A DNA stretch of 64,000 nt from Pleurotus ostreatus/Saccharomyces cerevisiae fusant (Eukaryota > Opisthokonta): positions 248,001 through 312,000 of the forward strand of contig JAMQCK010000001.1 in assembly GCA_024196135.1 (NCBI GenBank), in the 5' to 3' direction. Below, piece after piece: positions 46,801-57,760 of the stretch. A model generated the notes under the pieces. That model saw only the letters and a program-made list of their open reading frames with translations. It searched no databases and had not been told where the DNA came from. The translations under genes were made by a program, and so were the position numbers. Position 1 is the first letter of the stretch. Every line of letters starts with the position of its first letter.

Positions 46801-49088
46801 AACGTCCAGGGGATATGGCAGGAGATCACGTATGTTCATCGCTATACACTGTACGACTGCAGCTGACGCCATCGCTTAGGTTGGCTGTCAACACCATGGC
46901 AGGCAACTTGACGACCCAGGTCAGAGGCTTCGCGCAGATCTCCCAGGCAGCTATGGACGGCGACTTCACTCGGTTCATCACGGTCGAGGCCAGTGGAGAA
47001 ATGGACTCGTTGAAGACGCAAATCAACTCCATGGTCTTCAACTTGCGCGACTCGATACAGAAGAACACCGCCGCCAGGGAGGCCGCCGAGTTGGCGAACA
47101 GGAGTAAGAGCGAGTTCTTGGCCAACATGTCTCACGAGATTCGGTACGTCTTGTTGTCGATGCGCAAGGCCGTCATCTTATGCAGCGCAGGACACCGATG
47201 AACGGTATCATCGGCATGACGGAGCTCACGCTGGATAGCGATTTGAACCGCTCACAACGCGAATCATTGCTCCTGGTCCACAGCTTGGCGCGTTCGCTGC
47301 TGTTGATTATCGACGACATCTTGGATATCTCGAAGAGTAAGCATCGTCTTGAACTTTGCTATCCCTCGTGCTCATGCTCTACTTTAGTCGAAGCCGGTCG
47401 CATGACCATGGAAGCGGTCTCGTATTCGCTGCGCCAGACGGTCTTCGGTATCCTCAAGACCCTCGTCGTGCGCGCGTCGCAGAACAACTTGGACTTGACC
47501 TACGATGTCGAGGCCGACATCCCTGACCAGCTCATCGGTGACGCGCTACGTCTGCGCCAAGTCATCACCAACTTGGTCGGCAACGCCATCAAGTTCACGC
47601 CGAGCCAGGTGTCTCGCAAGGGCAACGTCGCACTCAGCACAAGATTACTTGCGATGGATGGCGAGCACGTCACGATCGAGTTCTGTGTATTGGATACCGG
47701 TATCGGTATCGCGCAGGACAAGCTCAGCCTCATCTTCGACACGTTCGCCCAGGCGGATGGCTCGACAACAAGGGTAAGCTTAGCTCGCGTGCTTCCCAAG
47801 TCGGCTTTCTGACAGTTGTGCAGGAGTACGGTGGTACCGGTTTGGGTCTGTCGATCTCGAAGCGCCTCGTCTCCCTCATGCAGGGTGACATGTGGGTGGA
47901 GAGTGAAGTGTCGAAGGGCAGCAAGTTCTACTTCACGATCACGACGCAAATCAGCCACAGCACCTTGGAGGCGACCTTGACCAAGATGCAGCCGTTCGCG
48001 AAGAGGACGATCCTGTACATGAACACTCTCGGCGACAGGTCCAACGTTGCCGAGAAGATCAGGTTGCTGGGCCTGAAGCCGCATGTGGCGACGACCGTGG
48101 CACAAGTCGCCAACAAGGACAAGTGCCCGCACGTCGACACCATCATCACCGACTCCCTTGCTATCGTAAGTCGTGTCTACTGGAGTCTCAACTACGTCGC
48201 TGATCATCCCCGCAGACCGAGGGTGTTCGCGAATACGAGCACCTGCGCTACATACCCATTGTTCTCCTTGGTCCTGAACAACCGAAGCTGAATCGTGAGC
48301 CATATAATAGTCGCAGGTACAGACACGTCCACTCACGTAACAGCAGTCAAATGGTGCCTGGACAACAGCATCAGCTCGCAAGTCACTTCGCCAGTATCCG
48401 TTCAAGACCTCGCGTCGGCCCTGATCACTGCGTTGGAGTCGAACACGCAGAATCCGGTCTTCACCCCCAATGACATCTCGTTCGATATCTTGCTCGCCGA
48501 GGACAACATGGTCAACCAGAAGCTGGCGGTCAAGATCCTCGAGAAGTACGGCAACATGGTCGAGATCGCGGACAATGGTGCTATCGCGGTCGACGCGTTC
48601 AAGCGCAGGATTGCTGAGAGCAAGCCGTTCGACATCATCCTTGTGCGTTTTCATCCGCATATACTCTCTTCTTCGTCTGATAGTCGATCCAGATGGATGT
48701 GTCTATGCCATTCATGGGCGGTATGGAGGCAACGGAGCTCATCCGTCAGTTCGAGATGCAGGAAGGCTTGATGCCGACGCCCATCATCGCTCTGACGGCT
48801 CATGCCAGTATGTCGCTCGCCATTGGCTACATGGGCAAGTGCTTACAGTTTTTCAGTGATTGGTGATCGTGAGAGATGCTTGCGTGCAGGCATGGACGAC
48901 CATATCACCAGTAAGTCGCCTAGCTCCCCCGCTGAACGGCATGACCTGACCGCTTTGCAGAACCTTTGAGGAGAGGTGATTTGCTGAACGCCATCAGCAA
49001 GCTCGCCAGCGAGCGCGCAGCGCAGAAGGCGATGTACCGCCGGCGGAACCCTGCGGCCTACCTGGACCCATCAGCATTACGGTCATGA
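43819..49088 (+). CDS. nik1: Group III hybrid histidine kinase (Nik1/Os-1 type)
   Basis: A soluble osmosensing hybrid kinase that feeds the HOG pathway and is the target pathway of phenylpyrrole and dicarboximide fungicides. The start is [16 protein letters not shown]. From about residue 235 come seven HAMP units, six of ~90 residues with the ending EVTRV-LEVGT-G-LGGQA, and a last shorter one. The kinase core follows: H-box [21 protein letters not shown]-box [18 protein letters not shown]1 DTGIGIA, F-box [12 protein letters not shown]2 [12 protein letters not shown]. The receiver domain has [14 protein letters not shown], the phospho-acceptor [16 protein letters not shown] and KPL. About 18 introns; none breaks a motif frame. 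The stop is at 49086-49088. Confidence 0.97.
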
Positions 49089-49825
49089 AGTCGTGGCGTC
49101 GTCGTCGGACACGTCTAGTTGTGCCAGACCTGAGCTGTACTTTGCTGTCGGGTCTTGCTGGCGCCAGCCATCGCCTCATCCATCATTATTGTAACTCTAG
49201 CTCAGCACGCACGCATTGTCTCTTTAGCTCCCTGTTTTCCTTACACGTCTCTCTCATCTCATATTTCTAATTCATTTCCTCCTTTGACACTTGTTTCCCT
49301 CGGAGTGAAGGTCTCCTGCTCCGGCGACGAAGTGAGGATTTGCTCGGCTTCCTGTAGCCCGGATCTCTCTGCTTTCTTGTGCTTAGCTATCTTCATGTTC
49401 TGTACCATTATCCTCACTAGTATATAACTCAAGACGTACCCCACCAGTAGCTGTACTTATGCCTTGTCTAATGTTATTTCTAGCCTGCAGCACTGGTTGG
49501 ATCTGGGACAACAGCAACAGTTCAAAGAGGTAGACGCGGGTGATCGAAGCTGGACTGCGCGCCTGATGTTCCTCGATCGACAGTGCCTGTTTGCCTACCG
49601 CAGCCACGAGCGACCCGTCGGGTTCGCAGTTGGATAGCCTCCTCTGTATAGCCTCCCGGTCATCTGCTAGCTGCTGCGCGGCGACCCCTTCTTTATAAAG
49701 ACGTCCGCGAGGGCACGTTCTAGATCTTGCTGTTCTCCGAATACACACACCGCCGGACACTCGTATCCGCCGCTAGCTTCTTGTTCTTCGCCACCATTCC
49801 TGCGTCGACCCTCCCATCTTCCAAC
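49089..49825. other. Intergenic region after the histidine kinase
   Basis: Pyrimidine-rich 3' flank, then sequence with no coding signal up to the next start codon. The ~100 bases before 49826 are CT-rich (cttcttgttcttcgcc type), consistent with a promoter. Confidence 0.35.
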
Positions 49826-50513
49826 ATGCCGAGCGTGTCTACCCAGCCGTCTGCTGTCTCTGTCATGGATGTGACTGGAAAGGCGGAATACGAGCCCCTC
49901 TCGCAGGACGAGAAGCACGAGCATGAGTGCTGCAACGATGCGTCGGCATCGCAGGCTGGGCCGCACCACAAGAGGTGCCACAATAATCGCTTGAAGCGCA
50001 TGCTGGTGCCGCTCCTCGTCTCTATCGCGTCTATCATCGGGGTCATGGCCCTGGGCTGCTTCGCCAGCATGCTCCTCGGTGGCGGGCACCACGACATGTC
50101 CCATCTCATGAGCAGGCAGACCACGGGGGAGAGCGATAGCGGGAGTACCTTCACCGATCACAAGTGTACGTGATCCGCCGTTGTACCTTAGTCTACGTGC
50201 TGAAGCGCCTTCAAGACTACCTCATCGTCATATTCGTCGGCCTGGTGGTGGTTTTCATCTTGGGGATCATGCTAAGCGCCTGGTGCTGCAAAGGTGTGCG
50301 AGCTGTCGCGTGTAGCGCTTTCTTTGGCTCACGAAGATATAGGCGCTTTCCAGAATCCCCTATGCTGCCCCTGCTACTTGTGCGCCTGCTGTGGCGGCTT
50401 GGGTACGTTGCTAGTACACTTCAATGACGCGTTGAGACTCACCATCCTCTCTAGCGTGCTTGGAATGCATTGGATGCGGCCTATGCGCAGAAGGATTCGA
50501 AGAGATGGCCTGA
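49826..50513 (+). CDS. Small membrane protein with cysteine-rich C-terminus
   Basis: Exons 49826-50165, 50216-50293, 50343-50402 and 50455-50513 join in frame to 178 residues. The N-terminal ~60 residues are polar, with an HEHECC motif. Two hydrophobic segments follow: MLVPLLVSIASIIGVMALGC and YLIVIFVGLVVVFILGIML. The tail after AWCCKG is unusually Cys-dense: NPLCCPCYLCACCGG, then LACLECIGCGLCAEG, ending FEEMA. The splice sites all have GT-AG and the joined frame is continuous, which supports a real gene. I know no named family. Cys-rich membrane-proximal tails can be S-acylated or bind metal, which is inference. Confidence 0.75.
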
Positions 50514-51039
50514 GCTGCTGCATGATGGACACTGTACTGTACCCTCCTTCCTTGTGTCTCCTCTCCTCGTTGCTACCCCTTGTTATGCGGGTCTTTGCTG
50601 CAAAGCAATGGACGGTTTGGAATGGTCTTCTCTCTCTATATTTATCATCTTCGCTCATGTATACGATATTCTATCTGAAGTTAACCCTTGTAAAAGCATC
50701 GCTTTCGCCTAGCTTGCGCGAACCGGTACTTCTGAAATGCTTGACGACGAAAGCACTTGAACCGCACGTGTGTTCGTTGCTGGCAACGGCACCGGTCCGG
50801 AACAGATGACCCGGAGGTGTCACCGGCATGTGCCCGGCGATCAAAACACGCAGTTATCTCCGATTGTGCACAATGGCCATTGGGCCACCGGTTGCGGCTT
50901 GATCATAGACCATCACTTCCTCTTGTTTTTCCGTTTGACGCCCCTCATTTTTGTTCTTGCCTCTTCCCCTCATTGTTATTTTCACGCCACAATATTGGCG
51001 CTGGACCGCTCGCTCTAACGACCACGACAAACCCACAAC
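50514..51039. other. Intergenic region
   Basis: No gene seen. It holds the 3' flank of the small membrane protein gene and the promoter of the PH-domain gene. Confidence 0.35.
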
Positions 51040-52323
51040 ATGGCTGCAGTACTAAACGCGCGTAACCATGGCCTGCCCACGCATCCACATCTTTTCCAAG
51101 CCCCCTCCTCCATGAGTGACCGCTCGACTCCACTGCCCAAACGCCAAACGGCAGCAGTCATCAACCGCTTCTTCCTCGAGATGGCCACTGCCCAGCCCCG
51201 CATCGTGTCGCAGGCGACCGTGACGAATAGGCAGACGACGCTTTTCGAGATGCTCGAGAACATGGTGATCGAGGAGAAGTCCCCCCTCCCGGACGAGAAC
51301 TTCCCGAGCAGCATGAGTGGCCACAGCAGGCGGCCCTCGATCGACTCGGGCATCAGCATGTGGGAGGATCCAACGGAAGCGACGGGGATAGTGCTCGATC
51401 GCGGTGACAGCCACTCGTCCGAAGTCGAACCCGCCATCCCTAGCTCGAACCTGTCCGGACGATTTTCGCCTCGCGCGCTCTCGATGGTTTCGAGATCGTC
51501 GTCGTCCAGGACGCTGCGGCCGGCGACGGAGGAACAAAGGAGCAAGTCTAAGGCCCTGTCGATTGCGTCTTCTTACTCTCAAGACCGATCGGCGCTCAAT
51601 GCGGAAGAGCGTTTTGGAGTGGCCTCGGCTCTGCCGGTGAGTTTACAACGTCCTATCCCTAACCTCGAACTCACACACTCGCGCAGTCACCCACTTTCAG
51701 CGTCGACACTGATATCTATCCCCCTGCCCGCGACTACGACGCCATCAGGCACTTCATGGCGAAACGCGTCGTGGACTGGAGGGGAAACAAGATCGAGAAG
51801 TTCGGGCGCCTCCTCATCGCGGACCAGCTCGTCGTGACGCGCGAGGGCGTCGACTACAACTACCTCGTCTACGTCTTCGACCGCATCGTCGTCTTCGCCG
51901 CCGACAGCAAGACCGGCGGCCGCCTGCGCCAATGCCTGGTGGGGCGGAAAGCGTACGACCCGTTCTTCAAGGCCGGTACTCGCTCGACGCCACTCAAGAT
52001 GAAGGGCAGCGTGTACATGGCGTGCGTCATGGGCGCGGTGCCGTTGTCCGAGGACAGGGTGCCGTGCGACTGTAAAGCTGGTCGACCTGCGTTTGGTAAG
52101 CTCGCTGTGCTATCGTGCCGGATGCGAAAGCTGACATGATCATGCAGTCTCGCCCGCCTCCACCTGTTGCAATTCCTTCCCGCTATTGCTACAGTTCACC
52201 AACGACGACGGGGAGTTGGAAAAGCTGACGCTGCATCTACCGACCGAGGACCTGCGCGAGCGATGGCTGTCTGCCATAGACGCAGCCAGCTCCCAGTGCG
52301 CGAAGAACAATGGCTCGCGATAA
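51040..52323 (+). CDS. PH-domain protein resembling the Cdc24 PH domain
   Basis: The start is MAAVLNARNHGLPTHPHLFQ. The first ~200 residues are Ser/Arg-rich and disordered, with one helix (AAVINRFFLEMATAQPRIV). An intron after ASALP leads to the folded part: AKRVVDWRGNKIEKFGRLLI, then YNYLVYVFDRIVVFA, a strong match in pattern to the PH domain after the DH domain in Cdc24-type Rho GEFs. A second intron leads to PLLLQFTNDDGELEKLTLHL and the closing PH helix (LRERWLSAIDAAS). No DH (RhoGEF) domain precedes it, so it cannot be an exchange factor by itself. It may be an adaptor or a truncated GEF relative. Confidence 0.65.
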
Positions 52324-52618
52324 ATCTGAATTGTCGTGGACGGTTTTTAATGGGGTGGCGTGGAAAGTCTTATTTATGGAGGCGTCGCTGGTCAAGCCTC
52401 GCATTGAGGTCGACGTCCGCCCGCTACGATTATGTTCACGACTTCTTGACGACCTCTTGACGCCTTTTTATATCTCCTTATGATCTTGACTGTATCAATA
52501 GCTATACTACAATACGCGTTTTATAATGTCTGGTATACGATCGATTGCTTTGAACGCCCTTGGTCCTCAGCTAATGGCTAGTGCATACAGGGGAGCGGAA
52601 ACGAGGACGAGAAGGGTA
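52324..52618. other. Intergenic gap before the second foldback element
   Basis: 3' flank of the PH-domain gene; nothing else seen. Confidence 0.3.
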
Positions 52619-53085
52619 ATGAATATGGTCGCGGATCGAACGCGCAAGAGCTCCCTGCCGAGCTACCACATCCCAACTATGGGTCACTGTCGCGAGCGCG
52701 CCGTCAGCAAGGTCGCGGCCGGTCAAGGAGGCTTCCAGGCTATATCGACGCCTCTCGCACCCCGAGGGTATGGGCCCTCGGCTGTGGAATACACCACTGG
52801 TAGCGCTGGACGGACCACTCGTCACCACCGAGGATGAGAAGGGTCCCGGGCTTCAGCACGCATCCTATCCAGGCCGGCCGACCAAGCAAACCACCATCCA
52901 CGGAAGCGACGTCGCGTCGTGTCGTGCGTCGTCGCTGTCCGCACCGCCGGGGGAGTCGGCTCTCGGCTGTGGTCTACACCATTTGGTAGCAGGCCGAGGA
53001 GAACTACGCAGCGGGAAGGCCCCGCTGGCCCCTCCTCGACCTACCGGTGACGAGCGACATGGCTTGTGGAGAAACTCAGAAGGGC
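52619..53085 (+). repeat. Left inverted arm of foldback copy 2
   Basis: Pairs in inverted orientation with 53450-53926. It carries both internal sub-repeats around ACACCA-TGGTAGC (about 52791 and 52975). Confidence 0.8.
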
Positions 53086-53449
53086 AACCTCCAATTCTTA
53101 TACATCGAATTCCACAGCTCGCCAAGGCCACAGCTGTGGGAGAACTTGCGAGCTCGGGAAACACGGAGCATCGACGGATTTCGCCTTGATTACGACACTT
53201 GAGCGGGAGGAGCGGGCGCGGATCGGTGCTAGACCTGTTTGGCGGTATTTGGCCTAGTAGATCCACGGAGTCGTTTCACGTGCTTAGTACGCGATCACGC
53301 GCGAAGACGCGACAGCGGACAGTGTGTCGACGTCTGCCTTCGGGGCCTTCAAGGCGATGCGAAGATGGTTCGGCTGCTGTGGAACGGGCCTGTATGCTTG
53401 GGCGAGGTGTGAAGGCTCGAGTATAAGAGGCGGACGCACGAGTGGGGCC

Positions 53450-53926
53450 CACCAGAAGCCAGGTCTCCCTTTCCCCTCGGGCTCGGGGCGACCGCCGTCA
53501 CCGGTAAGTCGAGGAGGGGCCAGCGGGACGCTCAGGCACCCCGTTGCGCAGTGCTCCTCGACCTGCTACCAAGTGGTGTAGTCCACAGGCGAGGGCCGAC
53601 TCCCTCGGCGGTGCGGACAGCGACGCTACGCCGTCGCTTCCGTGGAAAGCTGACGGTTTGCTTGGTCGGCCGGCCTGGACAGGATACGTATGCAAGCCCG
53701 GGGCGGGCCCAGGTGGTGACCATACGAGTTATACTTCCAGTGCTACCAGTGGTGTATTCCACAGCCGGGGGCCCATACCCTCGGTGGTGCGAGAGGCGTC
53801 GATACGACTTGGAAGCGGCGGCGTTCGTGACCTTGACCCGACGGCGCGCTCGCGACAGTGACCCATTGTTGAGATGTGGTGGCTCGGTGGGAGTCTTCGC
53901 GCGTTCGATTCGCGGCCAACGTCTAT
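53450..53926 (-). repeat. Right inverted arm of foldback copy 2
   Basis: Reverse complement of the left arm with more divergence near the outer end, where CCAACGTCTAT replaces the expected CCATATTCAT-type terminus. Confidence 0.8.
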
Positions 53927-54687
53927 ACTCTTGATTTTTTCTCTTGTTTTGTTGTAATTTTGAGAAGGGATGGGACGCATGTGAATGGATCAGCTGTTTT
54001 GCGGACTTGCGACGACGGCAGAAAGTTTTTGCAGCGTACTTCCTTGACCCATATGTTCGTTGCGTGCGCCACCAAGTTGTAGTACCAGAACACGATGAGT
54101 ATTTGGAGAGGCGCCTCGCGCAGTGTCATGACGGTTAGATGCGGCGACAGGGGCCCGGTGTCCTTCAGCACCAAGTCCAGAGGCCGCATACAGCACGGCA
54201 GCTACGGTAACCGAGAAAGTGAAACGATATCCATCCTGCGAGAGTCAAGTCGCTCAAAGATGGGGTCACGAAACTCGATGCCGGACGAAGAGAAAGAGTG
54301 AAGCCCAAGCTGCCCAACGAGGAGCGCGCGCGTAGCGATATTGGACTTCATTTTCCTTGTGAACGGCATACATAAGTGAAGTTGCAAGCAGCTGTAGATG
54401 GGTGGAGAGCAAAGGAAGAGCCTCTTGAGAAGTGAACGCAGTAGTTGATCCCCGCGCCGCAGTACGTTTGACCAAGATGGAAGTCGGGAACAAGCCGCGA
54501 ATTTATTGATGCCACAGTGGGAAGGTAATCAATTGAGGGTAGGCCTGATCTGGGCAGTGAGCTGGAGCTACGTGCAAGGCGAAGGTCATTACTGCAACAA
54601 AGACGCACAAATCATGGCCATAAGTTGGGAAGGGAATGGATGAGGCATGCTGGGAGAGCTAATGCAGCATAAGGACCGAATCATCAA
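53927..54687. other. Intergenic region with a possible decayed membrane-protein fragment
   Basis: On the minus strand, about 53960-54300, two frames read FRDPIFERLDSRRMDIVSLS and LTVMTLREAPLQILIVFWYY. They are interrupted by stops and shifts. The pattern recalls the multi-spanning DUF6533-type proteins common in Agaricomycetes, but the similarity is weak and no intact gene is present. Confidence 0.25.
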
Positions 54688-54760
54688 GGCGTGATAGCTC
54701 AGTTGGGAGAGCAGCAGACTGAAGTTCTGAAGGTCCCGCGTTCAATCCGCGGTCATGCCA
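54688..54760 (+). tRNA. tRNA-Phe (anticodon GAA)
   Basis: A 73-nt cloverleaf without intron. The acceptor stem GGCGTGA/TCATGCC pairs with one G-U, and the discriminator is A. The D arm is GCTC-AGTTGGGA-GAGC. The anticodon loop CTGAAGT gives GAA. The T arm is CCGCG-TTCAATC-CGCGG. The anticodon stem has one mismatch at its outer pair (G27-A43). Confidence 0.93.
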
Positions 54761-55112
54761 TATCTCCTTTTTGCTCGTGCAGAACGGCGCGCCTGGGTTG
54801 CTAGCTGATCACTCATGTGTTGTACTTCTATAGTATAGTTTCGTGTCATCGCAGAGAAACCCAATTTCACCAACTTAGAATTCAAACGAGTTCACCGGCA
54901 AACGCCGGATGCCGAGCGTCTGATCTTGGCCAGAACGCTCATCTCGCAGTGCGCCTGGCGCCATCCAATACCACTTTTATTCCCCCGGCCCTCGCACCCT
55001 CGAATCTTGAGCTCGGCGAGCTTCACGAACCCTTGCATGCAGACGGAGTTCTGTCACATCTTGCGCTGGAACGAACCGCAGAAGAGCCGAGGGCAGCTAT
55101 CCGCGTGGGCTG
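54761..55112. other. Intergenic gap between tRNA-Phe and the Spo7-like gene
   Basis: It holds the promoter of the Spo7-like gene; a frame from 54926 lies out of phase with that gene and shows no motif. Confidence 0.3.
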
Positions 55113-56279
55113 ATGCCGCCGCGCTCCACACCACCACCATCGCGCGCCTATGTCCCCCAGAACGATGCTGCAACATATCGCGACCTACTGCTTTTTGAGG
55201 AACGGCTGAAGTCGAATGCCGAGTTCCTGCAGAAGCGCAAGTCAAGGTACCAATGTACGTCTCCAGTCCCACCATCGGATGATTGACTTACTTTCCCCAG
55301 TCTTCCTTATACAGCTGCTTCTCATCATCGCACTGCTCCTTTCTGATGTCCTCTTTATGTCCCCCGACATGTCCCTCCTTGCTATACCGTATAGATTCGT
55401 CCTGCGCAAGCTATTGCCTGACGTCTACGGGGACGGCCGTGATGCAAGCCTCACCATCCACCCCTTCCTGGCTAGTGGCATGCTCTTCGTGAGCGTCACG
55501 ACACTTGTACTATTCTTCGCCAGCGGCATGTACGCCGAGAAGATCGCCTACGCGAACAAGTGTGTGTTCACCTCCTTACCACACCGTCCAGCTGCTCACA
55601 TATCCCCAGATACGTCCCCCACGCAAACCGCGCCCTCCGCTCCTTCAATATATTCCTGAACGTGCGCCGCCCGCCGCTGCGCACCAAGTTTCTCAGCAAC
55701 CCCCTCTCCTTCCTCTTCGAGCGCCCCGACGACGACGCTGCGACGCGCCCACGCTCGCGCTCCCCGAGCAGCGCACGGTCGAAAAGCCCCACGGGAACGC
55801 TCCCCATCCCGACGATCCCGCCCGCGCAAAACCCGCGCGGCGAGCTCATCTTCTCGAGCAAGGTCGACCGCGGCTTCCGCGAGGGATACGAGCGGTACCG
55901 CGCCGCGTTCGAGAAGCGCCGGCAGGAGAAGGAGCGCATGGAACGTGCGCGGCGATGGTGGGGCCGCCTGTGGTTCTGGCGCAAGCCGCCCCCGGCGCCT
56001 GTGCCGGCTAGTGGGCAGCCCGCGCCGCGCTCGAGAACGCCCTCTGGGATGAGCGCGGCCAGCAGCACGACGTCGCGGCGCGGTGGTGGCTCGAGGAGTG
56101 GGACCCCTCCAGCGACACCGCCAAGAGGGGACCCGCGGCGAACGCCACGACAGCGAGGGACGTCGCCACCCATGGGATCGACCCCAGAGAGGCAACGTGC
56201 GCGATATTCCCGGGATCTGGATGCCGACATGCGAACGGTGGCGCTGGAGCGCAGTACAGCTGGTTTTAGTATGGGATGA
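55113..56279 (+). CDS. Spo7-like regulatory subunit of the Nem1 lipin phosphatase
   Basis: Spo7 binds Nem1 at the nuclear/ER membrane, and the complex dephosphorylates lipin (Pah1) to control lipid synthesis. The first exon, MPPRSTPPPSRAYVPQNDAA, continues to YRDLLLFEERLKSNAEFLQK, the family's opening helix. After an intron come two membrane segments (FLIQLLLIIALLLSDVLFM and FLASGMLFVSVTTLVLFFA). The third exon has HANRALRSFNIFLNVRRPPL, LSNPLSFLFERP and the Spo7 box PRGELIFSSKVDRGFREGYE followed by RYRAAFEKRR. The last ~90 residues are Ser/Pro/Arg-rich. The second intron's donor is weak (GTTCAC), so that boundary is uncertain. Confidence 0.78.
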
Positions 56280-56335
56280 CGGTGATTAGTGCTTGTAATA
56301 ATTACTAGAGGAAGCCCCGGCTACGCCGGATCTGG

Positions 56336-56684
56336 ACCTTGCCTAGCAGGGGGGGGGAGATGATGAAGCTCATCTCCTTCAATTTTGTCGATGTGAGCTC
56401 GTTCAGGGTTCACGCGGACCCTCAGGATTTGGAGACGCGCACGCTCCCGAGTCCCTTCGACTCGAGCATTTTATGTTCGCGGGCGTAGCGGCGGTGATGA
56501 TACTAGCAGCAGTCACTGTCAAACTCCGACGCAAAGCACTCTTGCATGAGATCCGTCCGGGCTCTGGCTCTAGGTTCGACACCGAGAGCATCCAGTGATC
56601 TGTTGAGCACTGTTGACTGTCTGATCGTGCCTGCAAAAAGTTGGGCTTCAATTAAGGGTGGCGAGAGACCTTGCTAGGCAAGGT
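56336..56684. repeat. Short inverted repeat flanking a gene fragment
   Basis: ACCTTGCCTAGCA at 56336-56348 recurs as its exact reverse complement at 56672-56684. The right copy is itself a hairpin, ACCTTGC-TAG-GCAAGGT at 56668-56684. Both copies are neighboured by G-runs and CCGG-type GC-rich palindromes. Possibly the ends of a small non-autonomous element. Confidence 0.4.
56426..56599 (+). pseudogene. Isolated 3' gene fragment ending in a membrane segment
   Basis: After an acceptor-like ccctcag the plus strand reads GDAHAPESLRLEHFMFAGVA and continues AVMILAAVTVKLRRKALLHE to SRFDTESIQ and a stop at 56597-56599. It looks like the C-terminal exon of a single-pass membrane protein. No matching upstream exons are visible; the sequence before it is GC-rich repeat. 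I treat it as a remnant. Confidence 0.35.
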
Positions 56685-56942
56685 AATCAGTGGGGGGAGG
56701 GCCGCAAGCGGCGGGGTGCCGAACCTTCATTATTGAAGAGTTTTCAAGAGATGGATATCCGCGACACACCGACACGCCGCGCTTCGCGCGGCGTCGGTGT
56801 TGTCGCGGAGGACGAGGTCGCAGCGTGGCACACTCTGACTCACTGGAGTTTTGCCAGTGGTGGTCTTGACTCTTCAGCAGTGCCCCTTGTCGCTCGCACA
56901 AGACGAACCGTGAGGCGCTTGTGTAAAGCGGCAGCGCTATCT

Positions 56943-57760
56943 TAAGGCCAAGCACGATCTGGCTTTAGCCAGACAAACACGTCCTGCTGCTGATCGGGCC
57001 TGACGAATGACACTGGCACCTCCCCCTTCCTCCAAGAGTTCTTGCATGGCAAGGATATGGTCTGTATCAGTAATATCACTAACACCGCGATCGAGGTCAT
57101 CAACTATATGAAGAGCAAGGGGATCAAGATCCACTGAGCGAGCAGGCCCAGTAGCAGTGTGGACTGCGTCGGCAGCGCCCATACTGTCGGTTGCGCCAAG
57201 TCGCGCTAGGTACACGACTGAGTGTGCGCTCGGCGTCCTCGGCCGCAATATCGAGATCCAACGACAACGGTATGGCCACCGCCAATGCGCACACCCCCGC
57301 ATGAGGACGGAAGGGGCCGTGGTGCATTGCACCCCGGCCGCACATCGACACCTCCGTCCTCGGTATCGGTGAGTGCGTCGTTATGACTCCCCCCGGTGGT
57401 TTCGTCGCCTGCTTGTGCGATACGCTGCGAATCCTGCGTACGCGTAGTCGGCGACGCGAGGCGGCGCGCGCCGTTCGAGCCTGAGCCAGATGTGTCAGAC
57501 GTGTTGCTTTGCGCGGGCGAGCCGGAGGCGGAGGTCGAATTGGCACTCGCGTTGCCGAGGGCGAACCGGCCGCTAAGCTCAGACCGCGAATTCCGTGCGC
57601 CCTTCCGTCGTGCGCGCAGGCGAGGGGGAAGCTGAGGAGGATGAGGAGCAAGCCGCCGGAATCGAAAAAATGGGGTCGACGGCGATGTGCGCATGCATGC
57701 GGCGAGTTGGGCGAGTTAAGAGACGGTGGGGATGAGTCGACAGCACTGGCAATGGTGGGG
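56943..57760 (-). CDS. Uncertain gene, possibly secreted, exons unresolved
   Basis: The minus strand shows three coding-like stretches in different frames. One is hydrophobic (GGLLLILLSFPLACAHDG, ~57640). One is Ser/Thr/Asn-rich with N-glycosylation sites (LGNASANSTSASGSPAQSNT, ~57550). The last reads YLARLGATDSMGAADAVHTA and later HILAMQELLEEGGGASVIRQ, ending near 56943. Composition suggests a short secreted or membrane-anchored protein. I could not fix splice sites joining the frames, so it could be decayed. Confidence 0.3.

Larger units (their letters stand above)
52619..53926. mobile_element. Foldback element, copy 2 (~1.31 kb, long inverted arms)
   Basis: Same structure as the element at 18643-20031 but in opposite orientation. 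The left arm (52619-~53085) and right arm (~53450-53926) are inverted copies of each other. They share GGGTCACTGTCGCGAGCGCG, the CATCCTATCCAGGCCGGCC block and CTACACCA-TTGGTAGCAGG. The centres of the two elements also match, for example CTTAGTACGCGATCACGCGC at ~53281 against the reverse complement near 19300-19335, which fixes the relative orientation. The arms have diverged by substitutions and small gaps. No transposase is encoded. Confidence 0.8.

Noticed and set aside
47500..48660. 386-codon open frame antisense to the histidine kinase
   Set aside because: It covers sense exons and their introns without interruption at the splice sites and has no recognisable motif; a shadow frame.
54688..54760. 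tRNA-Phe considered as a degraded copy because of a G27-A43 mismatch
   Set aside because: All other stems pair, and the invariant D-loop, T-loop and anticodon positions are kept, so a functional gene is more likely.
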